Origin: an uncultured Armatimonadota bacterium | GTDB taxonomy: Bacteria; Armatimonadota; Fimbriimonadia; Fimbriimonadales; Fimbriimonadaceae | NCBI GenBank assembly: GCA_903833215.1 | Contig: CAILEM010000010.1 | Span: 98,687-162,686 of the forward strand | Reading direction: 5' to 3' | DNA length: 64,000 bases | Position numbers and translations under genes: made by a program | The notes under the pieces: generated by a model | What the model was told of the DNA's origin: nothing | The model's input: only the letters and a program-made list of their open reading frames with translations | The model's database searches: none | In this document: piece by piece, positions 53,873 through 62,428 of the stretch | How positions within the stretch are numbered: position 1 is the stretch's first letter | Layout of the letters: every line of letters begins with the position of its first letter

Positions 53873-56131
53873 GTGCCCAATCGACTTGCCGAAGCCACCT
53901 CGCCATACCTTCTCCAACACGCGGAAAACCCCGTGGATTGGCATCCTTGGGGGGATGAGGCTTTCGCATTGGCCCGCCTCCAAGACAAGCCTATCTTCCT
54001 AAGCGTTGGCTATTCGTCTTGCCATTGGTGCCACGTCATGGCCCACGAGTCGTTCGAAGACGAATCGGTGGCAAAGATCTTGAACGACAGCTTTGTCTGC
54101 ATCAAAGTCGACCGAGAAGAGCGCCCCGATGTCGATGAGGCATACATGATGGCAGTCCAGCTGATGAGCGGTCGCGGCGGGTGGCCCATGAGCGTTTTCA
54201 TGACCCACGACCGTCGTCCCTTCCTCACCGGAACCTACTGGCCAAAAGAAGATCGCAGTGGGCATCCCGGGTTCATGACGATCTGTATTCAGGTCGCCTC
54301 GGCATGGAACACACGCCGTGAAGCGGTTGAGCAATCGGCGACGCAGGTTGCCGCTGCCCTGGAAGAGGCCCTCACCACACCGCCTCCTGCTGCTGAGGCA
54401 AAAATGGATCTCGATTTGATCAATCAAGCGGTCGAGGCGTTGGTATCCGGCTTCGACCAGGTCAACGGTGGTTTCGGTGGCGCACCAAAGTTCCCACCTC
54501 ATACAGCCATCGAATTCCTCATGCGGTTTGCGCTGACGCCTTCCAAAGAGCAGGAGCTTCAAGAGGCCGCGGTCAGCGTTGCACTATTCACCCTGAAGAG
54601 CATGGTTCAAGGCGGCATCCAAGATCATGTCGGTGGCGGTTTCCACCGTTACTCGACCGATGAGAAGTGGCTACTTCCTCACTTCGAGAAGATGCTGTAC
54701 GACAATGCGCTGATGCTGGCCAACCTCGCCCAAGCCGCAGGTATTGCTGCTGAATTGGAACCATCGCTCTCCCAAATGTTCGCGCGATCAGCGCAGGCCC
54801 TTATCGATTGGCTCATGAGTGAGATGACCGACGAAAAGGGCCTGTTCTTCTCGGCCCAAGACGCCGACAGTGAAGGTGAAGAGGGCAAGTACTACGTTTG
54901 GAGCGTCAACGAGGTTAACGACATCCTCAAGCACCATGCGCCTGTGTTCATGCAAGCGTACGGGTTCGAACCGGAAGGGAACTTCGAGGATGAGGCGACT
55001 GGGAAGAAAACTGGCGCAAACATTCCCCACCTCAAGGAAGACCTGTCCGGTCAGTTTGAACAAGAACTCGAAATGCTTCGCATCATCCGCGATGAGCGGG
55101 TTCATCCCGGCTTGGACGACAAATCGTTGGTAGGTTGGAATGGTTTGATGATTGGTGCCCTTTCCGACGCTGGAATGTGGCCGCTAGCTCAAAATGCCGC
55201 GGTTGGAATTTTTGCCGCCGAGAAGAACTTCGGCCAACTCCCGCACCAGATTTCTAGGGACACTCCGACGGGAATCGCCTTCCTTGAGGACTACGCCTAC
55301 TTTATTCAAGGCCTGCTCAAGCTTGCCGTCTGCATCTCGTTCCTGGAAGACCAAAATGAGTTGCCTGCCCAGGCAATCCCCTCCGAAGTTCTCATCGCCC
55401 AAGGGGCGCGACTTTGCCGTGAAATGATTCTGAAGTTCTACGACGAGGAAAATGGCGGCTTCTTCTCGACGAGCGCCGAGCATGAACTGCTGTTCGGGCG
55501 CACAAAGCCAATCTTTGATCAGCCGACTCCAAGCGCCAATTCAGTCGCGATCCGATGTCTGATTCAACTAGGTGAAGAAGAACGCGCTCGAAAGAGCTTG
55601 GAAACCTTTACAGGCTGGATGCAACGGGCGCCCCACGCCACCGAGGCCCTTTACACGGCGGCACTCTCACTCATCGCCGGTTATCCGGATGCAATCGTGG
55701 ACCCAGAAGCGGCACCTGGCGAGGTCGTCGCCGCCGCTCCCGTCGTCGAAGCAGCTCCGGTTCCCACGATTAAGGCCGAGGTTAAGGTCTCGGTTTCATC
55801 AAGAGAGTTGGTTGCCGATTCAAGCTCCGTTGGCTCAGCCAAGGTAACCATCGAGATCCCTCAAGGTTTCCACCTCAACTCGGCAAACCCACCGGCACGA
55901 TGGTTAGTCCCCACCAAGCTTGAATTCCGAGGCGTCAAAGCCGAAGTCTCTTACCCGGAAGCCATCAACGATCAATACCGAGGCATCATCGAGATCCCGT
56001 TTAGCGTCCACCTGCCCAAGGGACAGTCCGCCGGGGAATTTGAACTCAGCGTAACCTACCAAGCCTGCACCGACTCCGAGTGCCTAGCCCCCGCCGAAAA
56101 GCGATTCGACGCGGTGGTTTTGAAAGGCTAA
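53873..56131 (+). CDS. YyaL/DUF255 thioredoxin-glucosidase-fold protein with DsbD-like C-terminal domain
   Basis: 752 aa. Residues 1-170 are the DUF255 thioredoxin-like domain ([21 protein letters not shown] start region, [11 protein letters not shown] with CHWC active site). Then the (alpha/alpha)6 barrel of YyaL/SSP411 ([48 protein letters not shown]). Residues about 635-752 are an added beta domain ([38 protein letters not shown]) like the DsbD N-terminal domain. GTG start with TAAACT 5 nt upstream and no Shine-Dalgarno. No signal peptide. Confidence 0.9.
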   Translation: MPNRLAEATSPYLLQHAENPVDWHPWGDEAFALARLQDKPIFLSVGYSSCHWCHVMAHESFEDESVAKILNDSFVCIKVDREERPDVDEAYMMAVQLMSGRGGWPMSVFMTHDRRPFLTGTYWPKEDRSGHPGFMTICIQVASAWNTRREAVEQSATQVAAALEEALTTPPPAAEAKMDLDLINQAVEALVSGFDQVNGGFGGAPKFPPHTAIEFLMRFALTPSKEQELQEAAVSVALFTLKSMVQGGIQDHVGGGFHRYSTDEKWLLPHFEKMLYDNALMLANLAQAAGIAAELEPSLSQMFARSAQALIDWLMSEMTDEKGLFFSAQDADSEGEEGKYYVWSVNEVNDILKHHAPVFMQAYGFEPEGNFEDEATGKKTGANIPHLKEDLSGQFEQELEMLRIIRDERVHPGLDDKSLVGWNGLMIGALSDAGMWPLAQNAAVGIFAAEKNFGQLPHQISRDTPTGIAFLEDYAYFIQGLLKLAVCISFLEDQNELPAQAIPSEVLIAQGARLCREMILKFYDEENGGFFSTSAEHELLFGRTKPIFDQPTPSANSVAIRCLIQLGEEERARKSLETFTGWMQRAPHATEALYTAALSLIAGYPDAIVDPEAAPGEVVAAAPVVEAAPVPTIKAEVKVSVSSRELVADSSSVGSAKVTIEIPQGFHLNSANPPARWLVPTKLEFRGVKAEVSYPEAINDQYRGIIEIPFSVHLPKGQSAGEFELSVTYQACTDSECLAPAEKRFDAVVLKG

Positions 56132-56171
56132 CGTCATTCGAGTACTCCGCTTCGCTACTGACATCCAGGAA

Positions 56172-56303
56172 GTTGGCCCCTCGCTCCCACGGGAGCCAGA
56201 CGCCACCGATGCCCTCTCCTTTTTTCAAAAAGGTGGAGGGTCGGGAGGGGATTATGCCATCCACGCGTCTCGGCGAAGCCGGGACACCTCATCTCTGGAA
56301 ACT
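56172..56303 (+). repeat. Double-hairpin repeat family 1, copy A
   Basis: Contains CCCACGGGAGC, GATGCCCTCTCC with a T-run/A-run hairpin, GGGGATTATGCCATCCACGCG, the hairpin GTCTCGGC-GAA-GCCGGGAC and ATCTCTGGAAACT. About 95 bp (56208-56303) match copy B with a single difference. It lies just left of the 5.4-kb mobile unit. Confidence 0.82.
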
Positions 56304-56402
56304 TCCGTGTTTACCGGAATCTGCGGAGTCGCGACATCGTCTCGACGAATTTAGAATCCCGGATTTATCAGACCACAGCTGATTGACGTAGGAGAGGCCA
56401 TC

Positions 56403-56413
56403 AATAGCGTATT
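56403..56413 (+). repeat. 11-bp direct repeat, left flank of the mobile unit
   Basis: AATAGCGTATT, repeated exactly and in the same orientation at 61848-61858. Both copies touch the outer ends of the 30-bp inverted repeats, so this is a probable target-site duplication. Confidence 0.7.
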
Positions 56414-56574
56414 ATGGGTATCTGGTCGTTTCCAGTTAGAACCTGAAACGTCCCTTGCCGTTGAGTGCCACTCTAGTCAAATGCGCCCAAGCCGAATTTA
56501 ATCGGAGCCTAACTAGTCGTGTCAGGCTAGAACCTAAGCGAGTTGACAACTGAGATCCTGAAGCGGGGTCGGTC

Positions 56575-56862
56575 CTATGGCTTCCGAAGGACAAGGACCT
56601 TCTTGCCATCTGGCACGCGATATTCCTGTGCCAGATTCGATCCGTCATCTCGGAAAAGGCGATGCCCGTCGGGCAAGTCTATGTGTATTTCCCCACTCGA
56701 AGCACTTACTTTGTCCACCAGGTCCTGTAGCAGCCGAACTGGTGGATGAATCCGCAGGCGATCTCCATGGAAATCGCATTCGCTGATTTCTGATTGAGCG
56801 GTGGCCACAAAAAAATTCCCGACTGGTTCCATCACAAATCCCATTATGGACCACGGATTCAT
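56575..56862 (-). CDS. Possible small protein at the left end of the mobile unit
   Basis: 95 aa; an internal ATG at about residue 11 could be the true start. The C-terminal part (GDRLRIHPPVRLLQDLVDKV, HIDLPDGHRLFRDDGSN, VPDGKKVLVLRKP) reads like a real beta-rich protein. No clear ribosome binding site. An overlapping plus-strand frame (56801-57037) is an alternative. The interval 56863-57085 otherwise shows nothing I can support. Confidence 0.4.
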   Translation of the reverse strand: MNPWSIMGFVMEPVGNFFVATAQSEISECDFHGDRLRIHPPVRLLQDLVDKVSASSGEIHIDLPDGHRLFRDDGSNLAQEYRVPDGKKVLVLRKP

Positions 56863-57085
56863 CTCTCCTGCAGCTCCAGAGAGTGGAGCTTTCGACGGTG
56901 ATTGCTTTACTCGCCGATGTACGAGAACGACAATGGGCCGTCAGCGAGCAATACTTCGACGCCTTGACATGCATCCGACGACGCCGACGCGTGTCGTCTT
57001 GGACTTGGAAGACGGACAACCGCGATTCGTGGCGTGATCCTGGCGAGGATTGACGTGCCGCATATTCATAAAGTAGCATGAGCAT

Positions 57086-57718
57086 GTGGCTTCTCCATCG
57101 TATTCAGATTGGCTTGATAACGTGAAGAGACTGCTTAAGAAGCAGAGGCCAGATATCGATCCCAAGCAGCTTGACCCGAATGAATGTTACGCAGCGTTCT
57201 CAAGGGGTGATACTCCTTTCGACTTCGTGCGAAATCCAGTTTTGCCTCTAATGCCACATACGAGCGTGAGTACTCAGTCACATCCGCGCCCTCACAGGGT
57301 GAAGGCCATAGACGTTCTGGTTGGCGTCTTTTTGCTCCTTTGGGCTTCATTTATCGTCACGGGAACCGTTCGTGTATTGAATGACAACGCAAAAATTGTC
57401 GCCGAAAGAGAGCAATTAGCAGGACAATGGGGATCGGAACTCGCCAAGGGCCTTGATGAAACTGTTGGGTATGCACGCATTGAGCGGCAAAACAATCTCT
57501 TCCCGATACTATGCGGTGTTCAACTTCTTGCGCTGGCGGGGGCCATCGGACTATTTTTCGGCATGAGGTGGGGAGGTTTCGTTATAGTTTTGTGGGGCGG
57601 CGTATCAATAGTCATGACCTTGCTCGTTGGATCGAACGCCCCTGCCTTAATACTTAGCGCGATAACGGGTGTGTTCACCATCTACGGCGTAAGAGTAGCG
57701 GCCAGATCTCCTACCTAG
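57086..57718 (+). CDS. Membrane protein of unknown function in the mobile unit
   Basis: 210 aa, GTG start. The soluble N-terminus has a short helical domain (SYSDWLDNVKRLLKKQRPDID), followed by a helix at about 75-95 (AIDVLVGVFLLLWASFIV) and three more from about 140 to 203 (LCGVQLLALAGAIGLFF, GGFVIVLWGGVSIVMTLLVG, ALILSAITGVFTIYG). A 40-residue acidic linker separates the two groups. No family recognised. Confidence 0.65.
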   Translation: MASPSYSDWLDNVKRLLKKQRPDIDPKQLDPNECYAAFSRGDTPFDFVRNPVLPLMPHTSVSTQSHPRPHRVKAIDVLVGVFLLLWASFIVTGTVRVLNDNAKIVAEREQLAGQWGSELAKGLDETVGYARIERQNNLFPILCGVQLLALAGAIGLFFGMRWGGFVIVLWGGVSIVMTLLVGSNAPALILSAITGVFTIYGVRVAARSPT

Positions 57719-57863
57719 AAGAAGTCTCGAAGAGCGACGCTCGGATGCCGCCATGAGGAAGTCTGTCGCACACGCTGGCTTCATGGATAGCATTCTCGTT
57801 TAATCGTGCTCGATGGTGTTTCAGGTTTCCACTGCTTTGGCAGACCGCCATGATCTTGTTGGC

Positions 57864-57869
57864 TAAACT
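57864..57869 (+). promoter_or_regulatory. -10 box for leaderless start of the XRE gene in the mobile unit
   Basis: TAAACT, exactly 6 nt before the GTG at 57876. It shows that cargo genes share the host's start-site pattern. Confidence 0.6.
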
Positions 57870-57875
57870 CAAGAA

Positions 57876-58148
57876 GTGCCAGAAGCAAGCGTCCAATTTC
57901 CCAACAGGCTCCGCGAAACCAGAGAGAACGCCTCACTCACTCGTCGGCGCCTGGCAGCGCTATGCGCCCGTGTTGCCGACGAAGACGCCGTCCGATACAC
58001 GGCTGTCGGCCAAAGCACCATTCAGCATCTGGAGCGCGGCCTTGCCCAACCGCGAGCTTCTACGGCCGCCACTCTCGCGATCGTATTGGAAACGTCGGTA
58101 ACCGACTTGTTCCCTCATGGAATCGACGTGAAGAACAGATTGTTGTAG
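57876..58148 (+). CDS. XRE-family helix-turn-helix regulator in the mobile unit
   Basis: 90 aa, GTG start with TAAACT (57864-57869) exactly 6 nt upstream. The Cro/CI-type domain fills the protein: NRLRETRENASLTRRRLAALC, QSTIQHLERGLAQPRASTAATLAIVLETSVTDLF split over helices. An extra insertion (ARVADEDAVRYTAVG) lies between helices 2 and 3. It is 109 nt upstream of the transposase gene and may repress it. Confidence 0.8.
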   Translation: MPEASVQFPNRLRETRENASLTRRRLAALCARVADEDAVRYTAVGQSTIQHLERGLAQPRASTAATLAIVLETSVTDLFPHGIDVKNRLL

Positions 58149-58257
58149 ATCGTTACTCAGCAAGTGCTCGTTATGTACTAATTAGGTGCTATACTGAGAA
58201 ATCTTTCGCGACTGCCTGTATGAATACGGCGCAGACGCGGGATTACCAATACCGTAG

Positions 58258-59301
58258 ATGCTCCGACTAGACGATTTTCCCAAAAACGAACTTGAATTCC
58301 ATGAGCGCTTCTGCAATGAGGAAGCCTGCCGCGACTACCTTTCCAGTGTCCGATGGCCAGAGGGCTTCGTCTGCCCGCGCTGCGGTCACACGGAAGGCTG
58401 GCGCCGATCGAATCGCGACGAATGGATTTGTGCGGGGCGCTCGTGCGGCAAGGAAACCTCGCTCCGAGCTGGCACTGTTCTGCACAACTCGCCAAAGCCG
58501 CTGAAGGCATGGCTCATGGCGATGCTGCACATGAGCGTCAACAAGCAGGGAATCTCCGCACTTCGCCTTCAGCGGTTGATGGCATTTGGATCCTATGAGA
58601 CTGCGCTTCGATGGCTCCGAGAACTCCGTCGAGTCATGGCAGCCACTAATGAGAGCGAGAAGCTTTCTGGAGAAGTCGAGGTTGATGAGACGTTCATCGG
58701 AAAAACCGATGAGGGGCGGCGGGGGACAGTCGGACAGTTCATCATCATCGGCGCCGTTGAGAAGAGGGGCGCTGGCTGCGGAAGGACTCGTCTCCGATGG
58801 ATCAGATCTCGGGACGGAGACGCCCTTAGCGGGTTTGTTGAAGACGTGGTGGAGAAAGGCTCCATCGTTTTGACGGACGGGGCTGGCGGCTATAAGTATC
58901 TGGGAGCGATGGGGTTCTTGCACGACCAGATGGCAGTAACAGATGGCCACGGAAGGCAATTGAAGACGGCCGACGCGAAGGTTAAATCCACCGCACACCT
59001 ACCTCAGATCCATCGGGTATTTAGCCTGGTTGGTCGGATCGTGATGGGAGCGTACCAAGGGTCGCTGAGCGCCCGTCACCTTCAGGGTTACCTGGACGAA
59101 TACTGCTTCCGTTTCAACCGCAGACACGCCGAAACGCCATTTACGATCTGCCAGAAGATCGTCGCTCGTACGATGATGAGCAAGTGTATGCCGCTGTGGA
59201 AATCGAGAGGGAGGACACATCCCGACAAGCCGACAATGGCGCAATCGAAGGAATGGATCAAGCTGGGGTCCAAGCTAGTGCAGGTGGGATACGTTGGGTA
59301 G
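58258..59301 (+). CDS. IS1595-family (ISXO2-like) transposase
   Basis: 347 aa. N-terminal zinc ribbon (CPRCGHTEGW ... WICAGRSCGKETSL), the family motif AGTVLHNSPKPLKAWL, then the DDE-type catalytic domain with EVEVDETFIGKT (first Asp), IVLTDGAGGYKYLG (second Asp), and the HRVFSLVGRIVMGAYQG and YLDEYCFRFNRR region. Length and order are complete, so it looks functional. A TATACT (58190-58195) lies upstream. Its 3' end overlaps the nuclease gene by 8 nt. Confidence 0.93.
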   Translation: MLRLDDFPKNELEFHERFCNEEACRDYLSSVRWPEGFVCPRCGHTEGWRRSNRDEWICAGRSCGKETSLRAGTVLHNSPKPLKAWLMAMLHMSVNKQGISALRLQRLMAFGSYETALRWLRELRRVMAATNESEKLSGEVEVDETFIGKTDEGRRGTVGQFIIIGAVEKRGAGCGRTRLRWIRSRDGDALSGFVEDVVEKGSIVLTDGAGGYKYLGAMGFLHDQMAVTDGHGRQLKTADAKVKSTAHLPQIHRVFSLVGRIVMGAYQGSLSARHLQGYLDEYCFRFNRRHAETPFTICQKIVARTMMSKCMPLWKSRGRTHPDKPTMAQSKEWIKLGSKLVQVGYVG

Positions 59302-60295
59302 TGCTCGACACCGTTCGTGGAGCCATACCCGCCAGTCAACGTACGACGGGTGTCCGAGAGCGCTCTACTATGCCTACTTCCCGTGGGGCGACGAAGACCA
59401 GAACTTAGCTCGATTCCTCAAGCGGGCGGCGACTCCTGAAAGCGTCGCTGGCACGATCGTTCACCGTCGGATCGCGCTTGGGCTTCGACAACTCGTCAAA
59501 CATGGAACGTACCCGACTGGTATGGATAAGGACGGTGTCGCCCAGTACGATGAGATCCTCCGAATCAGCAAGCACATTGCTGAGCGAGTGCGAGACGGCA
59601 AATGTCCGCCTGACGATGGAACCTGTTTCTTTCATCACTTGTATGGCGCCGAGGACCCCGTCGCCGAACAGCGTGGACGCGATACGATTGTTAAGTCGCT
59701 CACCATGTTCGAGACATCGACGGCCATGGACTTCCTCAAAACCACGAACTTCGACCGCTGGAAGCGAATCTTGAACGACTCCGATGATGTGCCATCGTTC
59801 TATGCATCCGCCGAATTGGGCTTTGAATCAGCGCACGGATTGAGAGTGTACGCCGCTTACGACTTGGCTTTCTTGCACGACGGCGAATTCCACATCATTG
59901 ACTGGAAGACAGGATCGAAGAGCGGCAGATCCATCAGTGCATCTCGCCGTCAATTGGCCACGTACGGTCTTTGGGCACTATCCCAGCACCATCCATTCGG
60001 CAAGATCCGAGTGCAGGCATTCTATCTTCAAGACGGCGAGCCCTGGGATCCAACCCCATTGGGCGCCGATGACGTCAAGAGCGTAATTCGACAGATCGAA
60101 GATCAAGATGCAGCCGAGCGTGAAGCAACCTCGTCTGTGGTTAACCGCGATGGTGAGATCATTCGATACGAAGCCGACTACAACGCGTTCCCGCCCAAAC
60201 CCGATCTCGTAGGATGCGGCTGGTGCCCATATCGGGTGTTGTGCCCCGAGGGTCGGGAGACGGTTTCTGGGCCCATACCCGCATCTGCACTCTGA
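59294..60295 (+). CDS. Cas4/AddB-like iron-sulfur PD-(D/E)XK nuclease
   Basis: 333 aa from the TTG at 59294, inside the end of the transposase gene, with GGTGGG upstream. The RecB-type nuclease core is complete: SWSHTRQSTYDGCPRALYY, GTIVHRRIA (His57), Asp190, IIDWKTG (Asp203, Lys205) and RRQLATY (Gln220, Tyr224). Four cysteines fit an Fe-S cluster as in Cas4 and AddB: Cys20, Cys308, Cys311, Cys317 (C-x2-C-x5-C). No cas1/cas2 or helicase is nearby. The overlap indicates coupled expression with the transposase. Confidence 0.88.
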   Translation: MGSARHRSWSHTRQSTYDGCPRALYYAYFPWGDEDQNLARFLKRAATPESVAGTIVHRRIALGLRQLVKHGTYPTGMDKDGVAQYDEILRISKHIAERVRDGKCPPDDGTCFFHHLYGAEDPVAEQRGRDTIVKSLTMFETSTAMDFLKTTNFDRWKRILNDSDDVPSFYASAELGFESAHGLRVYAAYDLAFLHDGEFHIIDWKTGSKSGRSISASRRQLATYGLWALSQHHPFGKIRVQAFYLQDGEPWDPTPLGADDVKSVIRQIEDQDAAEREATSSVVNRDGEIIRYEADYNAFPPKPDLVGCGWCPYRVLCPEGRETVSGPIPASAL

Positions 60296-60336
60296 TACTA
60301 GAGTCGTGGACGATAATCGCTAAACTGTCAGCGAGA

Positions 60337-60439
60337 CCTATCCGCTGGTGAACTACGGTCGCGGGTGGATAGGTATTCGGGCAACCCTCCCGTTGAACCG
60401 ACTGGGAAGCCAGGGTACGGGAGAAGTTAATGCCAGTCG
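60337..60439 (+). ncRNA. Structured noncoding segment after the nuclease gene
   Basis: CCTATCC (60337-60343) pairs with GGATAGG (60367-60373). Next, CTCCCGT (60387-60393) pairs with ACGGGAG (60417-60423) and encloses CTGG-GAAG-CCAG (60402-60413). CGACTGG (60399-60405) could instead pair with CCAGTCG (60433-60439), so two folds compete. No frame fits here. May be a leader RNA for the next gene or an element RNA; no known class recognised. Confidence 0.4.
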
Positions 60440-60459
60440 TTGAGTGTGGATAATGAATC

Positions 60460-61422
60460 GTGGATCGAGAAGCTAGGTATTCGCAATTGCTGCGGAAGGA
60501 GAGGGCGCGGCAACAGAACGTTGAGCGGCTGAGCCAAAGGAAGGCACTGCTCATAGCTGAGCAACGTCGGAGAGATGAGATTGCAAAAGAAACCGAGGCG
60601 CATGTTCTAGCGGAGCGCCATCGAAAAGGCGCGGCCTTCGCATCGCGCGAGTACAAGATCCAGCGAAGCAATTTTCAACAGTCGAAGGAGTCTCTACAGG
60701 GAATCCCTGCACGGGCGGCCCCTTTACTTGCAGCTTCTCTGTTACTGTTGGGATTTGATTTGGACTATTTGGGACGCCTCAGCGACGGCCGATTCGCCGT
60801 ATGGGCATTTTTCTTGTCTTGCGCGTCAGTCATTGCCGCTGGTCTTTCTGTTCTATATTCAATTTTGGCCATTACCGATGCGTCTCCTATATTGCATTTA
60901 CCTAGATTTTACGACGAAGAATTAGACAAGACCATTGTCGCTCATAAGTTGCTTGATGGCGTAGACGCTGTGTTGTCCACAACAATGGAGGAAATTGAAG
61001 TTAGAGTGCGGCAGGGTGTAACCCGAAGGTCTGACCTGGGCGCTGAAGCGGACGCTTTGATTTACCATGCACAGCAGATGGCAGATTGGGCGTCTGACCT
61101 GAAGGAGCGAACTCTTGATGCAGTAGCCAAGCTAACTGTCTCGGGTTTTGGTTTTGGCTTCCTTTGCCTATTCGTGGTCGTCGGATACTTCCTCAATGTA
61201 GGAGGTTCGGGATACACAAAGAAGGATTTGGCAATTGCCCAACAACTTGCCGACATCGAGGTAGATTTGGCCTCGAAAAGTGCTAGAAAAGCCAGCAAGG
61301 CGCAGCAGTCGGCCGAAGACGCAGCCAAATCTGCACAGCAAACGCTGACGGTGAACCGTCTTCTTTCTAAGCAAAATGATACAATGAGGAAGGAGTTGGC
61401 TCGCTTGGGCGTCAAAATGTAG
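60460..61422 (+). CDS. Coiled-coil membrane protein of unknown function in the mobile unit
   Basis: 320 aa from GTG, with GATAAT 5 nt upstream. Order: a basic coiled-coil N-terminus (1-70), two membrane helices (about 87-105 and 113-137), a helical cytosolic segment with a basic stretch (VRQGVTRRSD), a third helix (about 226-246), and an Ala/Lys/Gln-rich C-terminal coiled coil (255-320). The paired helices plus soluble helices faintly recall SLATT-type effectors; I would not assign it. It is followed 1 nt later by a small basic protein. Confidence 0.7.
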   Translation: MDREARYSQLLRKERARQQNVERLSQRKALLIAEQRRRDEIAKETEAHVLAERHRKGAAFASREYKIQRSNFQQSKESLQGIPARAAPLLAASLLLLGFDLDYLGRLSDGRFAVWAFFLSCASVIAAGLSVLYSILAITDASPILHLPRFYDEELDKTIVAHKLLDGVDAVLSTTMEEIEVRVRQGVTRRSDLGAEADALIYHAQQMADWASDLKERTLDAVAKLTVSGFGFGFLCLFVVVGYFLNVGGSGYTKKDLAIAQQLADIEVDLASKSARKASKAQQSAEDAAKSAQQTLTVNRLLSKQNDTMRKELARLGVKM

Positions 61423-61423
61423 T

Positions 61424-61774
61424 ATGGCCACCACTAAAAGTCCAGAATCAAAACCTGATCGGAAAAGCCAGTTGCGGGGTCGGAAGGTCAAAATGCCAGA
61501 TGACGTGGTCCGTGCCAACTATGATCGCGCTGTTCGGTTATCCCGAGGGTCCCTTTCATTTGCCGAGATGGACGCATTGGGAGATGTTCTTGTCGGAATC
61601 GACAAGAATCAAAACGCCGAGTCGATCCTTGCGTCAAGGGAGACTTTAAGGCGAGCGCTTCGGGCTGCGGCCATGAAACGACTGCTCGCGAGAATCTTTC
61701 GAGGACGGCCCAGGCGGTATTACGGGACGGTTGGCGTTCCAGTCGCTGACAAAGAAGCGATAGCGAATTCTTGA
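61424..61774 (+). CDS. Small basic protein of unknown function, last gene of the mobile unit
   Basis: 116 aa, starting 1 nt after the coiled-coil membrane gene and so probably its partner. The N-terminus is Lys/Arg-rich and disordered (PESKPDRKSQLRGRKVKM), the middle helical, and the C-terminus very basic (RLLARIFRGRPRRYYG). No recognised domain. It ends 43 nt before the right inverted repeat. Confidence 0.65.
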   Translation: MATTKSPESKPDRKSQLRGRKVKMPDDVVRANYDRAVRLSRGSLSFAEMDALGDVLVGIDKNQNAESILASRETLRRALRAAAMKRLLARIFRGRPRRYYGTVGVPVADKEAIANS

Positions 61775-61847
61775 TGACCGCTTCGATGCTCCCTAGCCTG
61801 GGCGACTGATTGCTTTTGGTTCTAACTGGAAAGGACCAGATACCCAG

Positions 61848-61858
61848 AATAGCGTATT
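61848..61858 (+). repeat. 11-bp direct repeat, right flank of the mobile unit
   Basis: AATAGCGTATT, identical to 56403-56413 and directly abutting the right inverted repeat. Confidence 0.7.
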
Positions 61859-61907
61859 GCCACCTTTAATGCAAGAGTTCTCGGACTTCGGTTGTCCTGT
61901 TTGTCCT

Positions 61908-62052
61908 TCCAAGCCAGCGAGTTGACCCTTCGATTCCACGGGAGCATCGCGCTACTGATGCCCTCTCCTTTTTTCAAAAAGGCGGAGGGTCGGGAGGGGA
62001 TTATGCCATCCACGCGTCTCGGCGAAGCCGGGACACCTCATCTCTGGAAACT
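61908..62052 (+). repeat. Double-hairpin repeat family 1, copy B
   Basis: Full-length copy: AAGCCAGCGAGTTGACCC, TTCGATTCCACGGGAGCA, GATGCCCTCTCC hairpin, GGGATTATGCCATCCACG, GTCTCGGC-GAA-GCCGGGAC, ATCTCTGGAAACT. Nearly identical to copy A over 95 bp. From 62053 to 62428 I see only a short GGCCTTCGGCC palindrome and low-quality frames. Confidence 0.82.
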
Positions 62053-62428
62053 CCCATAATTCCCGGAGTGAGGAGTCTCACCTGCGACCCGAGCCATCAT
62101 TAATTCGATACCTGGGCAGATCGCCTGACATTGAGAGCGAGTTCGAGGGTGCCGTAGAATGGACTCTTGACGTCAGATGAAGTCAGCGGGCGATGCCCAC
62201 TGACGAAATCGACCGTCCTTACAGGACTGTGTGTTTGGCGCACCCGTAGCACCAGGCCTTCGGCCTTCGCTATTATGGGCCGCACCGTCGGTGCTCTCGG
62301 ACGAGTACACGGCACCAAGCGGTGTGAGCGTCCAACCCTGCAACCGAACAAAACAGGACAAGGGAAAGAAAAGTACAGACCTATGGCGGCGAATTCACTC
62401 CACAAATCCCCGCTCACTTAGACCTGAA

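Larger units (their letters stand above)
56414..61847. mobile_element. 5.4-kb transposon-like unit with 30-bp inverted ends
   Basis: Terminal inverted repeats 56414-56443 and 61818-61847 match at 28 of 30 positions (core TGGGTATCTGGTC). An 11-bp direct repeat flanks them. Cargo: a small minus-strand frame, a two-to-four-helix membrane protein, an XRE regulator, an IS1595-family transposase, an iron-sulfur PD-(D/E)XK nuclease, a coiled-coil membrane protein and a small basic protein. IS1595 elements are known to carry passenger genes, but they normally make 8-bp duplications, so whether this transposase moves the whole unit is inference. Confidence 0.75.

Noticed and set aside
56046..56264. 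Short minus-strand frames starting MDGIIPSRPS (also at 61822-62013)
   Set aside because: They arise from family 1 repeat copies A and B; similarity between them is DNA repeat identity, not protein conservation.
56645..57085. 146-codon minus-strand frame
   Set aside because: Composition is Arg/Ser-rich without domain features and it overlaps other frames in the poorly resolved left end of the mobile unit.
62100..62417. 105-codon minus-strand frame between the repeat and the thioredoxin gene
   Set aside because: No start signal, no domain, and irregular composition; I treat the stretch as non-coding.
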